Assembly (NCBI RefSeq): GCF_017432245.1
Contig: NZ_JAFRJO010000015.1
Location: 1 to 39,064, forward strand
DNA length: 39,064 bases
Direction of reading: 5' to 3'
DNA from: Methanobrevibacter sp.
GTDB lineage: Archaea > Methanobacteriota > Methanobacteria > Methanobacteriales > Methanobacteriaceae
Below are positions 9,096 through 16,537 of this stretch, piece after piece. The number at the start of each line of letters is the position of its first letter. Within the stretch, counting starts at the first letter, position 1. The notes below the pieces were generated by a model. The model was not told where the DNA came from. It searched no databases and worked only from the letters and a program-made list of their open reading frames with translations. The position numbers and the translations under genes were made by a program.

Positions 9096-9165
9096 AATAT
9101 CAACAATAATCTTAATTTGAAAAAATCAAAAAAACCATTTAAATGACTAAATCACAATAATTTTT

Positions 9166-10044
9166 TTATAATTTGCTCATTATAGCATCCGGATAATGCC
9201 TTTCAATTAAATCTCTAATCAACGCCACTTGCTTAGCTCTCTGACGAGCTTCCTTCTCAGTTGTGTCCCAACTATGATGCTTTGCAACAGATCCTCCTGT
9301 CTTCAAATAGACTGGACTTGCCACCTTAATCATTTCAGGAACTTCATAATGACGAATGAATCCTCCTGTTGACTTTGGATTTTCAGTATGGATATCAATT
9401 GGAATATCTATTGCATCACGCAATGATGCCAACATTGGAATCTGAAGGTCTCTTACAGGATTAAGTGAGTTCAATCCAATTGATTCAAAGAGTTTGGCTG
9501 AAGCAGGATTGGAACAGCCTGCATGAGCAGACAACTTAAACAGTAAGTCTTTAGGAAGTTCTCCTGCATCTCTCATTTTAGAAAGAGCATAAAGCAATCC
9601 TTCATCATATAATAAGATACCTCTAACTCCCAAATCAACTGCTCTTTTAACATCTTCAATAGCATAAACAAGGTTATTGTAACCTCTTAACCTATATCCT
9701 ATACGTTTTCCCTCTTCAGTTTGAACAGTAGCGCTTGTATCATAAGGAGCCCTTGGACCAACTGCTAAAAACAATTGCATATTTGCATCTTGAGCCAAAT
9801 CAACCATTTTGCTTATTTCATCATCCAATAGGAACATGATTCCTTTGGTTTGAGTGGCTCTATGAATTGTTAAGTCATAATCATTGGAAGCCTCTAAAAG
9901 AGATTCAAGTGCAGAAGGACCTTGTATTCCTGGAACTTCAAATCTATATTGTCCTCCATCTTCAAATCTCTTTTTGGATACATAATCATCATGTATTTCA
10001 TTGATTCCTAACTTTTCCAATGATTTTTTAGTTTCATCCATCAT
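9166..10044 (-). CDS. U32-peptidase-like TIM-barrel protein
   Basis: A 292-residue protein with the look of the U32 peptidase/collagenase-like barrel: ALESLLEASNDYDLTIHRAT, DVKRAVDLGVRGILLYDEGL, FKLSAHAGCSNPASAKLFES and LNSLNPVRDLQIPMLASLRD. U32 homologues that are not proteases often serve in cofactor or tRNA modification, so a peptidase role should not be assumed. In this cluster it could instead be a lyase or cofactor enzyme (inference). The start at 10044 (MMDETKK) is preceded by GTGATTTTT; the in-frame GTG farther up is part of that ribosome binding site. It lies 67 bp downstream of the MmgE/PrpD gene. Confidence 0.65.
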   Translation of the reverse strand: MMDETKKSLEKLGINEIHDDYVSKKRFEDGGQYRFEVPGIQGPSALESLLEASNDYDLTIHRATQTKGIMFLLDDEISKMVDLAQDANMQLFLAVGPRAPYDTSATVQTEEGKRIGYRLRGYNNLVYAIEDVKRAVDLGVRGILLYDEGLLYALSKMRDAGELPKDLLFKLSAHAGCSNPASAKLFESIGLNSLNPVRDLQIPMLASLRDAIDIPIDIHTENPKSTGGFIRHYEVPEMIKVASPVYLKTGGSVAKHHSWDTTEKEARQRAKQVALIRDLIERHYPDAIMSKL

Positions 10045-10111
10045 AAAAATCACTTTTTATAATTCATTATTTGATAATATTTAATTAATACCATTTTTAA
10101 ATCAAAAAATT

Positions 10112-11503
10112 TTAATCTAATAAATCCAATTCTTCAAAAACTTCTTGAATTGAATAATCTTCCATGTGTTTTATTATTTGTAACTTATTCCTATTAAACT
10201 TAAGATTTAAAAGTTTGAATTTCTCTAAAACATCTTCTTCTTTTAAAGGATTTTCCACTTCTCCCAATGGATAAAAAGTGGTTTCCTCCAAGATTTCATA
10301 TGAATCATCACTGAAATTTATAGTTACTTTAGATGGTCTTTTTTCTGGAGTCATTTGATTCAATTCTTCATTATTTTTGATATTGGTCTTTCTTACAATT
10401 TCTCTTATCTTCAAAATGTCCTTATCAGATGATTTTTCATCAAAAAGGCCATTGTCAATCAATTCATCAATTGAATCCAAACTCAAATCATCTACAACCA
10501 ATGCAATGGCTACTGCATAAGGCAATGATTGCTTTAAGTCCTGTTCATTTTTAGGATTATAATTGTCATGCTCACTTGCAATCTTATATGTTTCTATATC
10601 AATTGAAGAGATGTCTGAATAGTCAATTTCCAAATTATTCAACTCGTCCTTTAAAGTTAAAGTTGAATCAATTGCTGAATGAATATGTCTGCAGAATGGA
10701 TATTTCTTTAAATAGACATTGTTTATATGGAATTTGTTTAAATTCATATCAATGAACTGGGATAATTTTGAATCATCAGAATGCCTATCAAATAAATCTG
10801 AAGCCATAGATTTTATGAATCCTTCCTTTCCATCAATTAATGATTCCCCACCTGTAAATCCATTTTTAGCAAGATATGTTGACAAGATTCCATTGTAAAC
10901 TGCATTTCCAACATGCAATGATTTTCCCATTGTTCCTGCATGATCTGCTTCAAGAAGTCCTGAAGACTGGGTTGCACATAAACCTAAACAATGTTCTGTT
11001 TTCTCCTTATCCAATCTTAAAAGCTTTGATGCAACTGCTCCAGCAGCAAATGCGCCTATTGTTCCAGTGCTATGAAATCCCTGATTTCTATGATCTGGAT
11101 TGACGAGCATTCCAAGAGCAATGGCTATTTCATATCCTCCAATAACAGCTTCAAGAAACTCTTCAGATGTGAGGTCCAAGTCCAAATTCCTATCTGATAT
11201 CAATGCCAAAACTGTTGAAAAGACAACTGACCCAGGATGCAATTGTGCCCATCTATGGCCATCATCCAAATCCAAGCTATGTGAAGCAATTCCATTGATG
11301 AATCCTTTATTTAATGAATTAAAATCATTGCCGTATAATTCATAAATGGTTTTAATTGCTATTTTGGCATTTTCACTCTCCAATCCTCTTAGATAAACTG
11401 CCAAATAGTCAATGAAACATAATTTAGCCTTTTCAATAGCTTCTTTAGGAATATCATCATAACTTAAATTAACCAGATATTCAGACAATTGATTAATAAT
11501 CAT
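10112..11503 (-). CDS. MmgE/PrpD family protein
   Basis: A 463-residue MmgE/PrpD protein. This family includes 2-methylcitrate dehydratase, cis-aconitate decarboxylase and iminodisuccinate epimerase. Diagnostic stretches are GIASHSLDLDDGHRWAQLHPG, GGYEIAIALGMLVNP, GFHSTGTIGAFAAGAVASKL and GTMGKSLHVGNAVYNG, with YPFCRHIHSAIDS in the second half. The length matches the family. No clear ribosome binding site precedes the ATG at 11503, so the start is uncertain by a few codons or the message has a short leader. Its place beside a citryl-CoA-lyase-like and a fumarase-like gene favours a tricarboxylate or dicarboxylate substrate. Which of the family reactions it carries out is unknown. Confidence 0.88.
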   Translation of the reverse strand: MIINQLSEYLVNLSYDDIPKEAIEKAKLCFIDYLAVYLRGLESENAKIAIKTIYELYGNDFNSLNKGFINGIASHSLDLDDGHRWAQLHPGSVVFSTVLALISDRNLDLDLTSEEFLEAVIGGYEIAIALGMLVNPDHRNQGFHSTGTIGAFAAGAVASKLLRLDKEKTEHCLGLCATQSSGLLEADHAGTMGKSLHVGNAVYNGILSTYLAKNGFTGGESLIDGKEGFIKSMASDLFDRHSDDSKLSQFIDMNLNKFHINNVYLKKYPFCRHIHSAIDSTLTLKDELNNLEIDYSDISSIDIETYKIASEHDNYNPKNEQDLKQSLPYAVAIALVVDDLSLDSIDELIDNGLFDEKSSDKDILKIREIVRKTNIKNNEELNQMTPEKRPSKVTINFSDDSYEILEETTFYPLGEVENPLKEEDVLEKFKLLNLKFNRNKLQIIKHMEDYSIQEVFEELDLLD

Positions 11504-11649
11504 AATCTTATTTTTATAATTACTATATAATAAATTGATACAATATTAAAAAAAAAGAAACAAAAAAGTATTTGAAAAATTTAAAGATTTAAAGATTAAA
11601 AAAATATTAATTGTTAAAAATTATAAAAAAATTTAAAAAAAGAATTTAA

Positions 11650-13020
11650 TTATACCATTCCTGTAGCCACTAAAGTTATATGAGCAATAGCTGCAGAACA
11701 AAGGTAAGTTCCTGAAATCACAATTAATGTAATGACGATTCCTTTCCAACCGATCTTCTTGAACTCTTCCCAATCGTTACCGATTGCAATACCCACATAA
11801 GCCAAGAATGCAGTACAAATTGTAGTCAATTCAATTTGGGAAACATAACTAACTATAAAGTCAGCAGTTGGAACACCAGGAATAGCTACAAAAATACCGA
11901 TTAAACTTATGTAAATGATTGCTTGGATATTCCATGGAATAAGCCTTTCAAGAGACATACCTATGATTGTAATGAGTGAAATCAAAAGCATTCCAATGAA
12001 CGCATCAATGATTGAAGTATGGAATCCTATGAAATTACCTACAGCCACGATAAATGAAAACAATACCAAGAATGTTGCCCATCTTTCAAGCTTACCTACA
12101 GTCAATTCCTCTGTAGTTGCATACTTATCATGCTTTACCTCTTCAATAGCATAATCATCATCAATGCTTATTTTCTCCTCATGCCCTAATATATGAGGAG
12201 CTAGCCAATCATACATTCTTTCTGCAAGAGGCAAAGAAACGAAAATGCACATATAAATACCGAAACAGAATGAAAGAAGGTTACTGCATCCGGCAAAAGC
12301 TTCCAATTGAGTAGCCATTGATGGGAACATATGCATCAATGGAGCGAGAGCCGCAGCATTCATACTTGCACTTCCTACCCCTGAAGCCATAGCGTAAGCA
12401 TATGGGTGCATAGGAATGAGTGAAGCGCTGATACTTGATAAAAAGCTGATGAATGGAGTACCAAGAATGGATCCGATAACAAAAACAGCTAAAACTCCAC
12501 GAGTCTCTGGGGATTTGAAACCATACTTATCGATAATGACACCTAAGTTAGGTTCACGGCAGATTGAACTGGTCATACCTATAACTTCCCTTCTGAAACC
12601 GAAAAGCAGTGCAATAGGCAATGCCAAAAGGGTGCCTAGATTACCTATTTGCTGCAAGATCAAAGCAGGACCCACTTGGAAAATACTGGATATCGCTTGA
12701 CCACTTGAAATAGCCAATTTGGTGATTAATACACCGATGAATAAAACCATAGCCCCTTCAGCTACCTTGGATTGCTTAGGACCAACAAACTTAATAGGCT
12801 TTGCGAGATAAAGAGCCAATCCTAAAACAAGTGCATAGATTAAAGGCAATAATAAAACACTGATGGTATCGGTTATCTTTATTTCCTTAACTCCAATGAA
12901 CATGGAAATAATAACTAAAATAAATACGACAATATGTAAATTATACTCCTTCCATGGAGGTCTCTTCTTTATCGCCCCATCAGTTTTTTCCCTAAAAGGG
13001 TGTTGTTGACCGTCAGTAAT
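11650..13020 (-). CDS. DUF3100 membrane protein, copy 1 (apparent AUU start)
   Basis: A roughly 456-residue polytopic membrane protein of the DUF3100 family, possibly a transporter; the function is unknown. It has about ten to twelve hydrophobic helices, a conserved central motif MTSSICREPNLGVIIDKYGF, and the stretches MASGVGSASMNAAALAPLMH and QLEAFAGCSN. The first ATG (12903) falls inside the first membrane helix (LHIVVFILVIISMFIGV). Homology to copy 2 runs 39 codons further up to an ATT at 13018-13020, preceded by GGCGGGATTTT, and the open frame contains no ATG, GTG or TTG before its stop at 13057-13059. I therefore place the start at ATT, giving the basic, soluble N-terminus ITDGQQHPFREKTDGAIKKR. 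It is followed 146 bp later by the MmgE/PrpD gene. Confidence 0.8.
   Translation of the reverse strand: MTDGQQHPFREKTDGAIKKRPPWKEYNLHIVVFILVIISMFIGVKEIKITDTISVLLLPLIYALVLGLALYLAKPIKFVGPKQSKVAEGAMVLFIGVLITKLAISSGQAISSIFQVGPALILQQIGNLGTLLALPIALLFGFRREVIGMTSSICREPNLGVIIDKYGFKSPETRGVLAVFVIGSILGTPFISFLSSISASLIPMHPYAYAMASGVGSASMNAAALAPLMHMFPSMATQLEAFAGCSNLLSFCFGIYMCIFVSLPLAERMYDWLAPHILGHEEKISIDDDYAIEEVKHDKYATTEELTVGKLERWATFLVLFSFIVAVGNFIGFHTSIIDAFIGMLLISLITIIGMSLERLIPWNIQAIIYISLIGIFVAIPGVPTADFIVSYVSQIELTTICTAFLAYVGIAIGNDWEEFKKIGWKGIVITLIVISGTYLCSAAIAHITLVATGMV
12890..12996. repeat. Near-identical 107-bp block shared by the two DUF3100 genes (copy 1)
   Basis: Matches 14575-14681 at 106 of 107 bases, including 88 bp without a difference (12890-12977). 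The surrounding coding sequence of the two genes is visibly more diverged. The block codes for the N-terminal arm and first membrane helix. Confidence 0.9.
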
Positions 13021-13337
13021 AAAATCCCGCCTTAATTTAATGTATACATTTAAACTTTACATAGTAAATAAGTTTATGATTAAAGATTATAAGTTTATTA
13101 TTTATAAACTAATCTATTTAATTTTTAAAAATTATAAATCATGATAAATTATTGCTAAATTAGTTAAAATTTTTAAAAAATAATCAGTTAATTAAAAAAT
13201 TTATGAAAAAACTTACAAAAATGAGAAAAATTTTGAAAAAATTAAAAAATAATTTAAAAAAAAGAAAAAGGAATCTTTTAAATCATCCCTGTTAATAATA
13301 AGACTGCATTTGCAATGAAAAAAGAAAAAGGAATCTT
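13021..13337. other. 317-bp spacer between the DUF3100 genes
   Basis: It holds the promoter dyad of copy 1 and the left unit of the 60-bp tandem duplication. The remaining bases are A/T-rich with no gene. An 82-codon open frame here and over the end of copy 2 (13213-13461) is a by-product of the duplication. Confidence 0.6.
13092..13110 (-). promoter_or_regulatory. Shared dyad/TATA element upstream of DUF3100 copy 1
   Basis: The sequence AGTTTAT-TATTT-ATAAACT is a perfect 7-5-7 inverted repeat. The same element with one centre change lies upstream of copy 2. On the minus strand it contains TTTATAAATA, a good archaeal TATA box, 72-90 bp upstream of the proposed ATT start. It is followed on the plus strand by the also shared AATCTATTT. 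It is probably the promoter, and perhaps an operator. Confidence 0.6.
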
Positions 13338-13377
13338 TTAAATCATCCCTGTTAATAATAAGACTGCATTTGCAATG
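13258..13377. repeat. Perfect 60-bp tandem duplication at the 3' end of DUF3100 copy 2
   Basis: 13258-13317 and 13318-13377 are identical 60-bp units. The right unit holds the last 12 codons and stop (13338-13340) of DUF3100 copy 2; the left unit is a spare copy lying downstream of the gene. No deletion of the gene results. Confidence 0.92.
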
Positions 13378-14705
13378 CTTGCAGAACCAAGGTAAGTTCC
13401 AGTAATTACAATCATGGCAATAATGATTCCTTTCCAACCGATCTTCTTGAACTCTTCCCAATCGTTACCGATTGCAATACCGACATAAGCCAGGAATGCT
13501 GTACAGATTGTAGTCAATTCAATTTGGGAAACGTAATGAACCATAAAGTCAGCAGTAGGAACACCTGGAATAGCCACTATAATCCCAATTAAGCTTATGT
13601 AAATGATAGATTGGATATTCCATGGAATAATCCTTTCAAGAGACATTCCGATAATTGTAATAAGTGAAATCAAAAGCATTCCAATGAACACATCGCTTAT
13701 TGGAGTTTTATATCCTACGAAATTTCCAATAGCAACAATAAATGAAAATATTACAAGGAATGTAGCCCATCTTTTAAGCTTACCTGAACTTAAATCCTCT
13801 GAAGCGGCATACTTATCATCCTTTACCCCTTCAATTGCATACTCATCGTCAATGGTATGTCCATCATCTTTTCCTATTATTGGGGATAGCCATTTATACA
13901 TTCTTTCTGCAATAGGCAAGGAAATGAAAATACACATGTAAATTCCTAAACAGAATGAAAGGATATTACTGCATCCTGCAAAAGCCTCTAATTGAGTAGC
14001 CATTGCTGGATAAGTATGCACTAATGGAACCAATGCAGCGGCATTCATACTTGCACTGCCAATACCTGATGCCATTGCAAAGGCATATGGATGGAATGGT
14101 ATGAGTGAAACGCATATGCTTGAGAGGAAACTGATAAAAGGAGTGCCTATAATTGATCCAATTACAAAAATAGCCAAAACACCCCGAGTCTCTGGGGATT
14201 TGAAACCATATTTGTCAATGATAACTCCCAAGTTAGGTTCACGGCAAATGGAACTTGCCATACCTATAACTTCCCTTCTAAATCCTAAAAGCAAAGCTAC
14301 AGGCAGTGCTATAAGAGTACCTAAATCACCTAAAAGCTGTAAAATCAAAGCAGGACCTACATCAAAGATGATATCAATTGATTGCCCACTTGAAATGGCT
14401 AATTTAGCAATTAGAACACCTATGAATAAAACCATAGCACCTTCAGCTACCTTAGATTGCTTACTGCCTACAAACTTAATAGGTTTTGCCAAATAAAGAC
14501 CCAATCCCATAACTAATGCATAGATCAATGGCAATAGCAAAACGCTGATAGTATCTGTTATCTTAATCTCTTTTACTCCAATGAACATGGAAATAATAAC
14601 TAAAATAAATACGACAATATGTAAATTATACTCCTTCCATGGAGGTCTCTTCTTTATCGCCCTATCAGTTTTTTCCCTAAATGGATGTGAAGATTGATCT
14701 GTAAT
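13338..14705 (-). CDS. DUF3100 membrane protein, copy 2 (apparent AUU start)
   Basis: A roughly 455-residue paralogue of the preceding protein, colinear and highly similar throughout (for example MASSICREPNLGVIIDKYGF, MASGIGSASMNAAALVPLVH, AYVGIAIGNDWEEFKKIGWK). The two differ most in the soluble loop after about residue 270. As in copy 1, the first ATG (14588) lies within the first membrane helix. The homologous N-terminal arm begins at ATT (14703-14705), preceded by GGGAGTGATTTT, and the open frame back to the stop at 14736-14738 has no ATG, GTG or TTG. Direction and order make it the first gene of the cluster. The 3' end carries the 60-bp tandem duplication. Function is unknown; a transport role is inferred from topology and context. 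Confidence 0.8.
   Translation of the reverse strand: MTDQSSHPFREKTDRAIKKRPPWKEYNLHIVVFILVIISMFIGVKEIKITDTISVLLLPLIYALVMGLGLYLAKPIKFVGSKQSKVAEGAMVLFIGVLIAKLAISSGQSIDIIFDVGPALILQLLGDLGTLIALPVALLLGFRREVIGMASSICREPNLGVIIDKYGFKSPETRGVLAIFVIGSIIGTPFISFLSSICVSLIPFHPYAFAMASGIGSASMNAAALVPLVHTYPAMATQLEAFAGCSNILSFCLGIYMCIFISLPIAERMYKWLSPIIGKDDGHTIDDEYAIEGVKDDKYAASEDLSSGKLKRWATFLVIFSFIVAIGNFVGYKTPISDVFIGMLLISLITIIGMSLERIIPWNIQSIIYISLIGIIVAIPGVPTADFMVHYVSQIELTTICTAFLAYVGIAIGNDWEEFKKIGWKGIIIAMIVITGTYLGSASIANAVLLLTGMI
14575..14681. repeat. Near-identical 107-bp block shared by the two DUF3100 genes (copy 2)
   Basis: Partner of 12890-12996 at a fixed offset of 1685 bp, with one difference (14663) in 107 bases. 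Confidence 0.9.
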
Positions 14706-14769
14706 AAAATCACTCCCAATATATAATGATATTTTCTAATTTAAAAAAAGTATTTTAATTCTAGTTTTT

Positions 14770-14788
14770 AGTTTATTACTTATAAACT
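14770..14788 (-). promoter_or_regulatory. Shared dyad/TATA element upstream of DUF3100 copy 2
   Basis: AGTTTAT-TACTT-ATAAACT, a 7-5-7 inverted repeat, lies 65-83 bp upstream of the proposed ATT start and is followed by AATCTATTTT, as in copy 1. On the minus strand it reads TTTATAAGTA, a TATA-like core. Its conservation in otherwise diverged spacer DNA supports a promoter or operator. Confidence 0.6.
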
Positions 14789-14934
14789 AATCTATTTTTT
14801 CCTCAAAAATGATAAATAATGATTAATAGTGATAAATAATGACAAATATGGCATAACTAGGTTAAATAAAGACAATACATCCAAATTAATTAAATTAGAA
14901 CAATGAACAATATTATTTAAAAAAATTAAAAAAT

Positions 14935-15060
14935 AGCCAAAAAATGAATGAAATAATTTAAAAAAAATAAAAATAAATGGCCAAAAACTGAATGAAATAA
15001 TTTAAAAAAAATAAAAATAAATGGCCAAAAACTGAATGAAATAATTTAAAAAATTAAAAG
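14935..15060. repeat. 44-bp tandem repeat, about three copies
   Basis: Units start at 14935, 14979 and 15023, each reading (A/G)GCCAAAAA(C/A)TGAATGAAA followed by an A/T tail. The first two are full length and the third loses similarity after about 31 bases. The array ends just before the stop codon of the TiaS gene. Together with the promoter dyad it is all that was seen in the 374-bp gap 14706-15079. Confidence 0.85.
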
Positions 15061-15079
15061 AAAATAAGAAAAATAAGAA

Positions 15080-16333
15080 TTATTCCAAATTCATGCGAAT
15101 CAAAGGCTTGGACAAATGACGTCTTGCTGAGACGGGAGTTTCATAGAACTTGCCATTGATTAAGGTTCTTTCAACCTTTTCAGCAATCTTTTCATCTGAT
15201 TCTATCCTGTTTCCACAGCTTTTGCACTTGAATCCTTTTCCTTTTCCTGCAGAAGTCATTCTTTTTCCACATTGACAAATAGGATTCCTATAGATGAATT
15301 CATTTAGCTTAATTAGTTGAAACTTTTCAATGTTGAAAGTGTTCTGTTCACCAATTCCACCATATAGTTCAATTTCGTCTCCTGTTCTCAATTTAGCTAC
15401 AATTTTTCTAAAGCTCTTGGTTGGCTCATATGCTGCACACTCAATCTCACCGGATTCATCATATAATGTAAAGAACATGTGCCCTCCTTCAATTATATGT
15501 GGCTTGTCCTTTACAGTGCCTTTAATCCTATAGCAGGAATACTGTTTCATATCACTAATCTTATCTGCATTTTGAATGTGCATATCAGTATGCTGATTGG
15601 TTTTAAAAATGCATGAATCAACAATTTCCTCATTTGGAATGACAATTTCTCTTGCAGTTTCCAGAACTTCCGGACTGTTGGATCTGATTCCATACAAAAC
15701 AGGGCATGGAGTTTTAGGTTCAATTGCCAAATACTTGCCATCAATGTTTTCAAAGGTTTCCGGATAAGTCTCCTTATCCATTCTAACTACAGAATCATAA
15801 TCAATATTCCTTTTTGTACCATATCTTGATGGATGCCTATATGCCAATAGCTCATAGGTATAGTCTTCAAGAGGACATGAAATAGCTGCGATTGAACCGA
15901 TTATTCCTCTTCCCTTCTTGAACTTGTGAATTTCAGCACCTATACGGTTTGCAAATTCCTCTGCATCTTCAATGGTGATTATTGAATAGATTGCCTTAAA
16001 TGCATAATCAATCATCTCTTCAGTGATTTCACCTTGATAGAAAACAACTCCAGGATTGGTATTGTCACAATCAAACATTGAAAGCTCTGATACATACTTA
16101 AGGACAATTTCCTTTGCCAAATCAATGTCCTGATCCAGACCCAACTTGAATGACACTCCCCCATTTCCTCTTGTCTTGAATCTTGCAAAAGGGTTTAGGC
16201 GAATCAATCTTGGATGGCCAATAATCTCTATACCATTGTTCCTGAATTCATTCAGGATAGTTGATGCGAGAAATGTTGTGCACATTCCATCTGGAGAGTC
16301 TGTATCATCGATTCCAATATAAAAATAATCCAT
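15080..16333 (-). CDS. tiaS: tRNA(Ile2) 2-agmatinylcytidine synthetase TiaS
   Basis: A 417-residue enzyme that joins agmatine to C34 of the archaeal tRNA-Ile(CAU), so that it reads AUA codons. Visible parts are the N-terminal IGIDDTDSPDGMCTTFLAS motif, RLNPFARFKTRGNGGVSFKL, FKKGRGIIGSIAAISCPLED (kinase-like and ferredoxin-like core), an OB-fold (about residues 265-345) and a C-terminal zinc ribbon (CQCGKRM...CKSCGNRI). The length fits the family. The start at 16333 (MDYFYIG) follows GTGATTTAT; the in-frame GTG at 16342 is part of that ribosome binding site. It is divergent from the HTH regulator at 16538. Confidence 0.95.
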   Translation of the reverse strand: MDYFYIGIDDTDSPDGMCTTFLASTILNEFRNNGIEIIGHPRLIRLNPFARFKTRGNGGVSFKLGLDQDIDLAKEIVLKYVSELSMFDCDNTNPGVVFYQGEITEEMIDYAFKAIYSIITIEDAEEFANRIGAEIHKFKKGRGIIGSIAAISCPLEDYTYELLAYRHPSRYGTKRNIDYDSVVRMDKETYPETFENIDGKYLAIEPKTPCPVLYGIRSNSPEVLETAREIVIPNEEIVDSCIFKTNQHTDMHIQNADKISDMKQYSCYRIKGTVKDKPHIIEGGHMFFTLYDESGEIECAAYEPTKSFRKIVAKLRTGDEIELYGGIGEQNTFNIEKFQLIKLNEFIYRNPICQCGKRMTSAGKGKGFKCKSCGNRIESDEKIAEKVERTLINGKFYETPVSARRHLSKPLIRMNLE

Positions 16334-16537
16334 ATAAATCACTGAAATTCCACTATGATTAATTAAAATTTAGTTAAGCGATTAAAGATTAACTATTAAT
16401 AATCAAAAATCTAAAAAATTAAATAGTCAATTTTATATTAATCTTAAAAGATAATAATATTATTAAAATTTATTAAAACTAATTAATAAAAATTTTCTTA
16501 AAAATTCAAAATACTATCCAAAAAACGAGGCAATCCT

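Noticed and set aside
9166-10044. Calling the U32-like protein a collagenase or protease
   Set aside because: Family members have diverse non-proteolytic roles and the neighbours are carboxylate enzymes; no protease evidence is seen.
13213-13461. 82-codon cysteine-rich frame on the minus strand with an internal repeat
   Set aside because: It reads the 60-bp tandem duplication and the end of DUF3100 copy 2 out of frame. The repeated CKCSLIINRDDLKDSFFFF is created by the DNA repeat, and there is no ribosome binding site.
11650-14705. The two DUF3100 genes as a transposon or insertion-sequence duplication
   Set aside because: No transposase, terminal inverted repeats or target-site duplications flank them; tandem gene duplication is enough.
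12890-14738. Frameshift or truncation at the 5' ends of the DUF3100 genes
   Set aside because: Both copies keep the same frame through the extended N-terminus with no stop, so an unusual start codon explains the data better than a frameshift in both.
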